Part shown: piece after piece, positions 1 through 5,408 of the stretch
Layout of the letters: each line of letters begins with the position of its first letter
How positions within the stretch are numbered: the stretch's first letter is position 1
NCBI GenBank assembly: GCA_017959645.1
Contig: JAGDAE010000127.1
Span: 1 to 5,408 of the forward strand
From: Kiritimatiellia bacterium
GTDB lineage: Bacteria; Verrucomicrobiota; Kiritimatiellia; RFP12; UBA1067
Direction: 5' to 3'
Length of the DNA: 5,408 nucleotides
Translations under genes and position numbers: made by a program
Notes under the pieces: generated by a model
The model's database searches: none
Told to the model about the DNA's origin: nothing
Seen by the model: only the letters and a program-made list of their open reading frames with translations

Positions 1-66
1 GCGTTCGCCGGCCAGATCGAGAACACGGCCATCGCCGAAATCATCAAGGCGTTCTACGCCAGATGA
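1..66 (+). CDS. 3' end of an unidentified gene (last 21 codons)
   Basis: Frame 1 is open from the window edge and reads AFAGQIENTAIAEIIKAFYAR before TGA at 64-66. The codons are GC-rich like the genes that follow, and the stop forms an ATGA overlap with the next start, so this is very probably the true C-terminus of an upstream co-transcribed gene. The tail looks like an amphipathic helix and is not a membrane segment. It is too short to assign a family. In some bacteria yibE/F genes come in tandem, but this tail does not look like the hydrophobic end of a YibE/F protein, so I do not claim that here. Confidence 0.7.
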   Translation, partial: AFAGQIENTAIAEIIKAFYAR

Positions 67-1154
67 GGTCCATACTCCAGATATCCTGCACCGCTCTCGC
101 GTGCGTGCTGCTGTGGATGTTGCCGGGCGTGCGCAGCGTCGCCGGCGACGATCGTCTCGCGGTGCGCGGCGAGGTCGTCGAAGTCGACGATTCGGCGCTC
201 GCGCTGCACGGACATGTGGAGTTCGGAACGGAGCGGCTCAAGGTAAAGCTGCCGAACGGCAAGATCTACCGCGCCGACAACGAACTGCGCGCGCAGATGG
301 AGCTGGACAAGAAATTCGTCGAGGGCGACTCCGCCGTCGTCATCGTGCCGTCCGACGCCGGAGACGACACTGTTCTCGTCGCCCGCGATCATTGGCGCCA
401 GGACTGGACCGTCGGGCTGTGCGTCGTCTTCACCGTTTTGCTGTGCATATTCGGCGGAGTGACCGGCTTCAAGGCGCTCATGAGTTTCGTCTTCGGCTGC
501 ATGGCGATATGGAAGCTGCTAATTCCTCTCGCCCTCGCCGGCTACCACGCCTCGTCCGTCGCGTTTCTCACCGTCGCCGTGCTGACTTTCGTAATCATGT
601 ATCTCGTCGCCGGCTTCACCAAGAAGGGCATATCGGCGTTTTTCGGCTCGATGCTCGGCGTCATGTCGTCGCTGGCCCTCGCGCATCTTTTCGCGCGGAC
701 GATGCACGTCAGCGGCGCGACGATGCCGTATGCGCAGACGCTGCTTTTCTCGGGCTACGGATTTCTCGATCTGCAGGACGTCTTCATCGGCTCGATCGTG
801 CTCGCTTCGTCCGGCGCGGTGATGGATCTCGGCATGGATATCGCCGCCGGCGTGTGCGAAGTCAAGCGCCACAACCCCTCGCTCGGTTTCGGAGCGCTGT
901 TCCGTTCGGGCGTGTCGATCGGCCGCGCCGTGGTCGGGACGATGACGACCACGCTGCTCCTTGCCTACTCAGGCGGCTATCTCACGCTGCTGATGATGTT
1001 CGCGGCGCAAGGCACGCAGCCGGCCGATTTCATCAATTCGACGCTCGTCTGCGCCGAGGTGGTGAAGACGTTCGTCGGCAGTCTCGGACTGGTTCTCGTC
1101 GCGCCGTTCACCGCGTTCGTCAGCGCTTCGATGTTCGCGGGCGGGGCTGACTGA
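63..1154 (+). CDS. YibE/F family multipass membrane protein
   Basis: A 363-residue protein. Residues 4-24 form a signal peptide or first membrane helix, with possible cleavage near SVAG-DD (26-30). Residues 30-110 are a soluble, probably extracytoplasmic beta-rich domain (VRGEVVEVDD..., KVKLPNGKIY). Residues 115-357 hold about seven membrane helices (roughly 117-136, 138-157, 165-184, 192-211, 237-257, 290-314, 334-355). The family signature is clear: ASSGAVMDLGMDIAAG (249-263) and RSGVSIGRAVVGTMTTTLLLA (281-301), matching the conserved GAVMDVAMSIAS and IGRDimGTMTNTLILAY blocks of YibE/F (Pfam PF07907) as I recall them. Two usual polar positions differ: RD is RA and TNT is TTT. Biochemical function of the family is unknown; a transport role is only suspected. 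The start is taken at 63 because it overlaps the upstream stop (ATGA), suggesting translational coupling; the only purine-rich site (AAGG, 46-49) is 13 nt away, which is long. The 3' end overlaps the convergent gene by 35 bp. Confidence 0.92.
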   Translation: MRSILQISCTALACVLLWMLPGVRSVAGDDRLAVRGEVVEVDDSALALHGHVEFGTERLKVKLPNGKIYRADNELRAQMELDKKFVEGDSAVVIVPSDAGDDTVLVARDHWRQDWTVGLCVVFTVLLCIFGGVTGFKALMSFVFGCMAIWKLLIPLALAGYHASSVAFLTVAVLTFVIMYLVAGFTKKGISAFFGSMLGVMSSLALAHLFARTMHVSGATMPYAQTLLFSGYGFLDLQDVFIGSIVLASSGAVMDLGMDIAAGVCEVKRHNPSLGFGALFRSGVSIGRAVVGTMTTTLLLAYSGGYLTLLMMFAAQGTQPADFINSTLVCAEVVKTFVGSLGLVLVAPFTAFVSASMFAGGAD

Positions 1155-4071
1155 CGCCGGCCATCGCGCCGGCGACAGTGAACTTCACGCGCCGGCGCCC
1201 CTCTCCGAGATCGACCGAGAAACGCCGCCAGCCGCGGTCGGCGAATTTTTCCTCGATTGCTTTTCTTCCGTCGATTTCGAGCGTGAAAGAAAGTTCCGCC
1301 TCGGCCTGTTCGCCGTCGTCCTTGCCGACTTCGAACTCGAGCCTGCCGCCTTCGAGCGCGTATTCGGCGAACGCCGTCCCGCCCGCGCCGGGAATCAGCA
1401 CGAGCCCGGTGTGCGTTTTTCCGCCCGAGGTTTCGACTCCGGTGTGCGCGCCGCGCCCGGGATCCATGTCTGCGAACCGTATCCTCGCGCCGCTCTTTTC
1501 CGGCGCGGCGAGTTCGAAGTGGCTGCGCTCCGCAAAATCCGCGAGCGAGGCGACCGGCCATTCGCCGCCATCCTCCCTCAGCCGCACCTTCTGGCCGTTC
1601 TCCCCGCGCGTGTCGGAGAATTCGTATTCCGGCGAAAGCGAATAGTCGAACCGCTTGCCGTCGCGCATTCCCGAAAACACGAACACGCTCTCGTCTTCGC
1701 TCGCGGCGAAGTAGCCGTTCGGCGGCAGCTCCAGATTCCCGAACGACAGTTTTTCGTCCATCGAGCCGTTGACGACCACGATCGTCCCGTCGCTGTAGCG
1801 AACGACGATCTGGTTTCGCCTGTACGCTCCGTTCGCCAGCGCGTCGGAAGTTTCGTACATCGTGCCGTCTTCGCCTAGATAGAGAATCTGCTCGGCCTCC
1901 GCGCGCGTGTACAGCGATGCGATCGCCTGCAGCATGAAGTAGCTGCGGTTTTCGTACTTTTCGCCGTGCACGAGAAAGCCGGGGTGCCCGAACGCCAGCG
2001 TCGCCGCCAGAAAGCGGTCGATCTCCTCGTCGGTCTCGCCGTCGACATAGCCGGAAAGTCCGGCGTAGAACATCTCCACGTTCCCCATTCCGAAGTTGCA
2101 GCACAGAGGATGCAGCCGCTTGAGGTCGAAATCGACCAGCCACGGATTGTCATGGAAGACGTATGTCTGGTCCTGCGCGTAGTTGCCGTCAGTCAGCCCG
2201 CAGTACATGAAATGGCACCCGCCCTCGGAATAGACCGGGCCGTTCCAGCAATTCTTCTGTATCAGCATGATCTCGCCGAACGCGTAGAACGTCTGCGCGA
2301 AGGTTCCCGCTCCGGGGGCGCGCGCGTCGTAGTCGACCCTGCTCCACGGCGTCACGCACGTGTGCACGTCGCAGTAGGCGGTGTTGAAGCCGAACTTTTT
2401 CTGAATCTCCGGCGCCAGCTTCTCGCACATTCCGACGGCCCACGCCGGTTTCGGCGCGTAGCAACGGTCCCACGCCGTCGCGAACGACCCGTCGCGGTTG
2501 CGTGAAACATGGTCGGCCGACCAGTATCCGTTGACCGGCGCGAAGTCGGTGAAGTTGTTGTACGGCCCGTACCTGAAGCCGAGTTCGCCGGTCATCGCGC
2601 GCGCGTATTCCCTCTGCCCCTCGTCGCCGCCTTTCCCCGGCGCCGTGAAAGTCCTGAACGTGAAGCTCTCGTTGCCGTCGCGCCACTGCGTTTCGTGGTC
2701 GGTGACGATCATGTGCTTCAGCCCGCGCTTCCTGACGCCGCGCCAGTACCCGATGTCGCGTTCGCGATCGCCTGCCGGATGCGCCCGCCATACGCTGCTT
2801 CCGGCGACCGTCTTCCACGGGCTTTCCGGATTGGGCACGACCGGCAGCACGTCCTCGAACACGTCCGAGAATATCCAGACGAACCGCTCGCGGCAGACGT
2901 TGCGCCTGCCGTCCGTCTTCGGAAAATATCTCGTTCCGCCGTTCGCCGAGACCAGCGACTTCGTCCCATGCGTCGTCTGCGCGTACGGCTCGGAAGCGTT
3001 GGACTGCGTCCAATCGACGTGGGCGGCGAAGAAGAACGGTCTGCCGCCCGCCTCGGTCATCACCACCGACGGCCTTTCGCTCACCGGCCACTGGCAGTAC
3101 GTGTAGTACGGAATCGCGATCAGCTCCCGCTCCGGCGCGTCCTTCCACGCGCCGAACCTGACTTCGTCAACCTCGTCGTCGGACTCCACCTCCGCGATCA
3201 GCACGCGGTTGTCTACCGTCCAGCGCGTTTTTGCCGAGCCACCCTCTTTCGCGAAGACCACGCCGCCGCCGACCGCGAAATATTGCCATTCGCCGCCGTC
3301 CAGCCGGAAGGCGAGCTCCGACCAGTCGGTGTCGCTTTCGGGCAGCTTGAACTCCAGCCCCGCGAGCGGTTCGGTGTCGGGCGCGATTCCTTTCGCGCGG
3401 TTCGGGAACGGTAGCTCTCCCTCGCCGGTGTTCAGCCCGGCCGGCGCGCCGGGGAACGCGCGGGCCGGACGCTTGGCGCGCGGCTTGAATTCGAGCGGAC
3501 GCAGTTCGTCGGCGAAGACCGAGAAGCTGTTGAAGAACAGTTCCCGCTCTTCCGTGTTGGTTCCGCCGGTGATCGCCAGCCCGAGAAACCGCGCGCCGTC
3601 CTTTACCCGTCCGCGCTCTTCGGCGTTCAGCACCGCGAGCGCCTTGAACCATTCCTTGTAGTGAACGTGGTCGAGGCGTATGCGCATTTCGCGTCCGGCC
3701 GAATCCTCGAAATCCGCCCACACCGTGACCGGCGGCGTGTCGGCGCGCTTCATGTAGTTGTGGTTGTTGCCGTATATCCAGCACGAGAGCGTGTCGAACG
3801 GCTCCGTCGCAAGCGCCGGCTCTTTCAGGCGCAGACGCACTTCGGGATCCTTCCCCGTCGCGCGGTGGCGCAGACGGCACACGCCGTCCCCGAAAAGCAG
3901 TTTCCCTTCGACCGTCTCGAACCACGCCTCCGCCGCATGGCATTCCACGCGCCACGGCGCGGCGTTGGTCAGCGGAGCGAGCGCCGGATGGTCGTCGGCG
4001 ATTCGGTTCGCAAGATCTAGTTCGTATGGACGCGTCAGCGCGATTGCGGCGATTATGGGCAATATGTTCAT
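1120..4071 (-). CDS. Large putative glycoside hydrolase, TIM-barrel, unclassified (GH101/clan GH-D-like core)
   Basis: A 983-residue protein, probably exported: a short hydrophobic N-terminus (residues 3-12) without a basic n-region, so the signal is weak. Apparent domains: jelly-roll, 40-190 (DTLSCWIYGNN, VTVWADFEDSAG, LGLAITGG, FFNSFSVFADEL); proline/basic linker, 195-215; second beta-domain, 230-345; (beta/alpha)8-like core, 400-705; beta-sandwich, 745-830; NPCBM/jelly-roll-like C-terminus, 845-970 (RRFSVDLGEGRRRVKFTVAG). Core strands include HMIVTDHETQW (453-463), YGPYNNFTDF (501-510), NTAYCDVHT (563-571) and NGPVYSEGG (610-618). Asp568 and Glu616, 48 residues apart, fit nucleophile and acid/base of a retaining alpha-glycosidase as in clan GH-D and GH101; this is inference, and the substrate is unknown. 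I recall similar 'DVHT...VYSEG...LTDGN' hypothetical proteins in Lentisphaerota/Planctomycetota. There are 14 cysteines, including CC at 657-658. No start lies further upstream: an in-frame TGA (4084-4086) is followed only by TAT AAT ACC CGC. No Shine-Dalgarno is present; see the promoter entry. The last 10 or so residues (SQPRPRTSKR) are antisense to the yibE/F 3' end. Confidence 0.85.
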   Translation of the reverse strand: MNILPIIAAIALTRPYELDLANRIADDHPALAPLTNAAPWRVECHAAEAWFETVEGKLLFGDGVCRLRHRATGKDPEVRLRLKEPALATEPFDTLSCWIYGNNHNYMKRADTPPVTVWADFEDSAGREMRIRLDHVHYKEWFKALAVLNAEERGRVKDGARFLGLAITGGTNTEERELFFNSFSVFADELRPLEFKPRAKRPARAFPGAPAGLNTGEGELPFPNRAKGIAPDTEPLAGLEFKLPESDTDWSELAFRLDGGEWQYFAVGGGVVFAKEGGSAKTRWTVDNRVLIAEVESDDEVDEVRFGAWKDAPERELIAIPYYTYCQWPVSERPSVVMTEAGGRPFFFAAHVDWTQSNASEPYAQTTHGTKSLVSANGGTRYFPKTDGRRNVCRERFVWIFSDVFEDVLPVVPNPESPWKTVAGSSVWRAHPAGDRERDIGYWRGVRKRGLKHMIVTDHETQWRDGNESFTFRTFTAPGKGGDEGQREYARAMTGELGFRYGPYNNFTDFAPVNGYWSADHVSRNRDGSFATAWDRCYAPKPAWAVGMCEKLAPEIQKKFGFNTAYCDVHTCVTPWSRVDYDARAPGAGTFAQTFYAFGEIMLIQKNCWNGPVYSEGGCHFMYCGLTDGNYAQDQTYVFHDNPWLVDFDLKRLHPLCCNFGMGNVEMFYAGLSGYVDGETDEEIDRFLAATLAFGHPGFLVHGEKYENRSYFMLQAIASLYTRAEAEQILYLGEDGTMYETSDALANGAYRRNQIVVRYSDGTIVVVNGSMDEKLSFGNLELPPNGYFAASEDESVFVFSGMRDGKRFDYSLSPEYEFSDTRGENGQKVRLREDGGEWPVASLADFAERSHFELAAPEKSGARIRFADMDPGRGAHTGVETSGGKTHTGLVLIPGAGGTAFAEYALEGGRLEFEVGKDDGEQAEAELSFTLEIDGRKAIEEKFADRGWRRFSVDLGEGRRRVKFTVAGAMAGVSQPRPRTSKR
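1155..1174. other. Perfect GC hairpin between convergent genes
   Basis: CGCCGGC (1155-1161) is the exact inverted complement of GCCGGCG (1168-1174), with a 6-nt loop CATCGC. It begins at the base after the yibE/F TGA. Neither side is followed by a T-run, so it is not a canonical intrinsic terminator; it could still stall polymerase or protect the 3' end of the yibE/F mRNA. On the minus strand the same bases are coding (about codons 967-973 of the glycosidase-like gene), so the structure would also form near the end of that mRNA. Confidence 0.45.
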
Positions 4072-4077
4072 GCGGGT

Positions 4078-4086
4078 ATTATATCA
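4078..4086 (-). promoter_or_regulatory. Extended -10 promoter, predicted leaderless start of the glycosidase gene
   Basis: On the minus strand the sequence reads TGATATAAT, a consensus TATAAT (4083-4078) with an extended TG. The bases after it are ACCCGC and then ATG, so the A of the ATG (4071) is the seventh base downstream of the -10, the normal distance to a transcription start. The -35 position (about 4101-4106, GCGTGG on the minus strand) is poor, which an extended -10 can tolerate. A leaderless mRNA is therefore expected. Confidence 0.65.
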
Positions 4087-4121
4087 TAAATCCGACGCCT
4101 CCACGCCGGCATCCCCCAAAA

Positions 4122-4138
4122 GGGTGAAAATGGCACCC
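4122..4138. other. Short hairpin in the divergent intergenic region
   Basis: GGGTG (4122-4126) pairs with CACCC (4134-4138) around the loop AAAATGG. On the plus strand TTTTT (4144-4148) follows five bases later, which resembles a weak intrinsic terminator, yet no + strand gene ends here. CCC at 4115-4117 could pair with GGG at 4122-4124 as a competing structure. It lies between the two promoters, outside both predicted transcripts, so an operator or remnant is as likely as an RNA element. Confidence 0.25.
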
Positions 4139-4155
4139 GAAAATTTTTCTTCGAT

Positions 4156-4171
4156 TCCCCCTTGCGGGGGA
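4156..4171. other. Inverted repeat overlapping the -35 of the rightward promoter
   Basis: TCCCCC (4156-4161) and GGGGGA (4166-4171) form a perfect 6-bp stem around TTGC. The proposed -35 (TTGCGG, 4162-4167) lies in the loop and right arm, so a protein bound to this inverted repeat would block or recruit RNA polymerase. No known operator is recognised. Confidence 0.3.
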
Positions 4172-4190
4172 GGACGAAATTTGCTATTAT
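4162..4190 (+). promoter_or_regulatory. Sigma-70-like promoter of the secreted LamG-like gene
   Basis: TTGCGG (4162-4167), a 17-bp spacer, then TATTAT (4185-4190) with an extended TG at 4182-4183. The start should fall near 4197, giving a leader of about 60 nt before the ATG at 4260. The leader contains only a small stem (CGGA 4202-4205 with TCCG 4211-4214) and no riboswitch that I recognise. Confidence 0.6.
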
Positions 4191-4245
4191 ATCGCTGTCG
4201 TCGGAAAAGGTCCGGCGTCTGCAAAGCAAAAACGGTGATTTAAAC

Positions 4246-4253
4246 AAGGAGGA
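4246..4253 (+). promoter_or_regulatory. Strong Shine-Dalgarno (AAGGAGGA)
   Basis: Near-perfect complement to the 16S rRNA 3' end. The GGAGG core ends at 4252, seven bases before the ATG at 4260, an optimal spacing. It fixes the start of the downstream gene and shows that this organism uses SD-led initiation, in contrast to the divergent gene. Confidence 0.88.
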
Positions 4254-4259
4254 CAAAAG

Positions 4260-5408
4260 ATGAAAAAACTGATGGTTGCATTCGCTGCCGCAGCGACGGT
4301 TTTCGTCGCCTCGGCCGACGATACGCTTCTCGGCATCGCATCGACGTTCGAGTCCGGCGGTGACGACGATTCCGCGTATTGGTCTGGAGACAACGACGGT
4401 ACGACCAATGCCTACGATGTGGTCGGCACTCACGGGTCGAACTACCTCTCGATCGATACCGCCGAGGTGTACGCGCGAAACATCAATACCGCTGGTACTG
4501 CGGTTGCGTTCGACGATTCGACCGAAATCGCCGGCATCTACGTCGATACCATGGTCCAGTTCACGGCGTCTGAAGACGCTCCCGCGGTCACCGAGGGCGA
4601 CAAGCTCGTCGTCTGGCTGCGCGAGAACGACGCCGACCCCGTGACGTATACGCTAATGGTCACCGCCGGCGAGTTCGACGATGTCGGCAACATTGTCGCG
4701 ACCAACAATTACGCGACTTCGGCCATCGTCGAACCAGGAGCTTGGTACAATCTCCAGATCAAGGCGTGGCGTTGCGACGCCGACGGTTTGCTCGCCGGCT
4801 TCTCCGTTGCCGTCGACGGCAACGAGATCGCGACGACCGGCCCGACGGCCGAAGAAGGCTTCGCGTGGGGGGATCTCGGCGAGCTCGACGGCGACACCCA
4901 GATCTTCCCGAGCCTGGTGCAGGGCAACGGTGCGCTTGAACTCACCTCGATCGGTTTCAAGGGCACCGGCGCGATCGACGATCTCGCGTTCTACAGCTAC
5001 GAAGGCGAAGAGGAAGCCGAGGAAATCGGCATTGCGATTCCGGTCGCGGCGACCGGGCTCGTGTATGACGGCACTGTCCAGACCGGCGTAGCGGCCGGCA
5101 CGGGATACACGCTCAGCGGAACCTACTCGGCGACCGCTGCGGGAACCTACACCGCCACAGCGACCCTTGAAACTGGCTACTACTGGACGGACGCCGCCCA
5201 GGGTGAAGAATACGCTCCCGTCAACATCGAATGGACGATTGCCGAAGCGCAGGGCAAGACCGATGCCGAGAAAGTCGCCGAGGATATCGCGGAACTCGAT
5301 GGAGCCACGTCCGGCGATGTCGTTCTGCCGAACGATGCGACGGTCTCCGTAAGCGGCAACACCGTCACGGTCACGATCGGCGAGGCAAGCGACACCTTCA
5401 CGGTTCCC
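4260..5408 (+). CDS. Secreted LamG-like/Ig-like repeat protein, 5' part (runs off the window)
   Basis: Open for 383 codons from ATG 4260 to the window edge with no stop. A classic signal peptide is present: MKK, hydrophobic 4-17, cleavage expected after ASA (17-19). Residues 24-247 form a beta-rich LamG/concanavalin-like domain: TFESGG, AGIYVDTMVQFTAS, KLVVWLRENDAD, GAWYNLQIKAW, GFSVAVDGNEIA, GAIDDLAFYSY. An acidic linker, EGEEEAEE (248-255), follows. Residues 258-328 look like an Ig/MBG-type module: PVAATGLVYDGTVQTGV, GYTLSGTY, AGTYTATATLETGYYW, NIEWTIAEA. Residues 333-345 are a short charged helix (TDAEKVAEDIAEL), then more beta-strand (TVSVSGNTVTVTIGEA). The protein is very acidic, with a single cysteine (Cys172). 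Likely role: extracellular or surface binding, perhaps to glycans; no catalytic motif is seen. It is divergent from the glycosidase gene, which may suggest a shared process. The C-terminal half, where an anchor or sorting signal would lie, is not visible. The coding call is firm; the domain names are inference from pattern. Confidence 0.88.
   Translation, partial: MKKLMVAFAAAATVFVASADDTLLGIASTFESGGDDDSAYWSGDNDGTTNAYDVVGTHGSNYLSIDTAEVYARNINTAGTAVAFDDSTEIAGIYVDTMVQFTASEDAPAVTEGDKLVVWLRENDADPVTYTLMVTAGEFDDVGNIVATNNYATSAIVEPGAWYNLQIKAWRCDADGLLAGFSVAVDGNEIATTGPTAEEGFAWGDLGELDGDTQIFPSLVQGNGALELTSIGFKGTGAIDDLAFYSYEGEEEAEEIGIAIPVAATGLVYDGTVQTGVAAGTGYTLSGTYSATAAGTYTATATLETGYYWTDAAQGEEYAPVNIEWTIAEAQGKTDAEKVAEDIAELDGATSGDVVLPNDATVSVSGNTVTVTIGEASDTFTVP

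Larger units (their letters stand above)
4077..4193 (+). repeat. Direct repeat TATTATATC in the divergent promoter region
   Basis: The 9-mer TATTATATC occurs at 4077-4085 and again at 4185-4193 in the same orientation, 108 bp apart. Each copy contains ATTATA, which reads TATAAT on the other strand, so each can serve as a -10 in either direction. The left copy is the -10 of the leftward gene and the right copy that of the rightward gene. In an AT-rich promoter this could be coincidence of the -10 consensus. Confidence 0.5.

Noticed and set aside
101..1150. A 349-codon + strand frame overlapping yibE/F
   Set aside because: It is extremely arginine-rich, with no hydrophobic segments or motifs. 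The YibE/F frame carries the family signature.
1178..3661. Several long + strand open frames opposite the glycosidase (for example 1966-2505, 2498-3106, 2509-3414, 3209-3661)
   Set aside because: They are arginine-, serine- or proline-rich, lack SD sites and recognisable domains, and lie antisense to one continuous 983-codon frame with clear protein features. They are GC-driven shadows.
977..3955. Minus-strand open frames in another register inside the glycosidase (977-2143, 2189-3148, 3167-3955)
   Set aside because: Compositions dominated by Arg and Gly are typical of off-frame reading of GC-rich genes. They are not evidence of a frameshift, because the main frame is unbroken and globular throughout.
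4118..4148. Possible intrinsic terminator (GGGTG stem followed by TTTTT)
   Set aside because: The stem is only 5 bp, the T-run begins five bases after it, and no + strand gene ends upstream. It is kept only as a low-confidence hairpin.
4197..4259. Possible riboswitch or leader peptide in the 5' leader of the secreted-protein gene
   Set aside because: Only a 4-bp stem is visible and there is no conserved aptamer core or short SD-led reading frame.
4068..4433. Minus-strand 121-codon frame spanning the intergenic region
   Set aside because: It crosses both predicted promoters and the strong SD, overlaps the 5' end of the secreted-protein gene, and has no ribosome site or recognisable domain.
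4260..5408. Shadow frames inside the secreted-protein gene (4276-4644, 4681-5091, 4709-4966, 5167-5352, 5180-5401)
   Set aside because: The main frame has a signal peptide, an optimal SD and domain-like beta patterns through the whole stretch. The others are short, Ser/Arg/Pro-rich and have no initiation signals.

Overview
The window looks like chromosomal DNA from a GC-rich, didermic, carbohydrate-using bacterium. My best guess is the Verrucomicrobiota/Kiritimatiellota/Lentisphaerota (PVC) group, perhaps a gut or sediment member. The guess rests on protein style recalled from memory: a very large unclassified glycosidase-like protein with a YCDVHT...GPVYSEGG core, and a secreted LamG-like protein carrying a 'YDGT-QTGV...AGTYTATATL' beta-domain. 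There is no rRNA or marker gene to confirm it. I see no mobile element, CRISPR array, tRNA or rRNA.

Layout, left to right. (1) Positions 1-66 hold the last 21 codons of an unidentified + strand gene. It overlaps by ATGA with (2), a complete YibE/F-family multipass membrane protein (63-1154, +). (3) A 983-residue gene on the minus strand (4071-1120) runs towards it, and the two 3' ends overlap by 35 bp; a perfect 7-bp GC hairpin sits directly after the yibE/F stop. The 983-residue product looks like a multi-domain, probably exported glycoside hydrolase: N-terminal jelly-roll, (beta/alpha)8 barrel with candidate catalytic Asp568 and Glu616, C-terminal beta-sandwiches. (4) A 188-bp intergenic region (4072-4259) separates it from (5), a divergent + strand gene (4260 to beyond 5408). 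Gene (5) encodes a signal-peptide-bearing, acidic, all-beta secreted protein with a LamG-like domain followed by an Ig/MBG-like repeat; it has a strong Shine-Dalgarno sequence and is cut by the window edge.

The intergenic region carries two good sigma-70-like promoters pointing outward. The leftward one is an extended -10 (TGATATAAT) placed so that transcription should begin at the A of the glycosidase ATG. An in-frame stop lies inside the -10 and there is no Shine-Dalgarno, so this mRNA is predicted to be leaderless. The rightward one is TTGCGG-N17-TATTAT with an extended TG, giving a leader of about 60 nt and a classic AAGGAGGA ribosome site. The two neighbours thus appear to use different modes of translation initiation. 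The glycosidase and the lectin-like protein may act together on extracellular polysaccharide, but that is inferred only from adjacency and fold.
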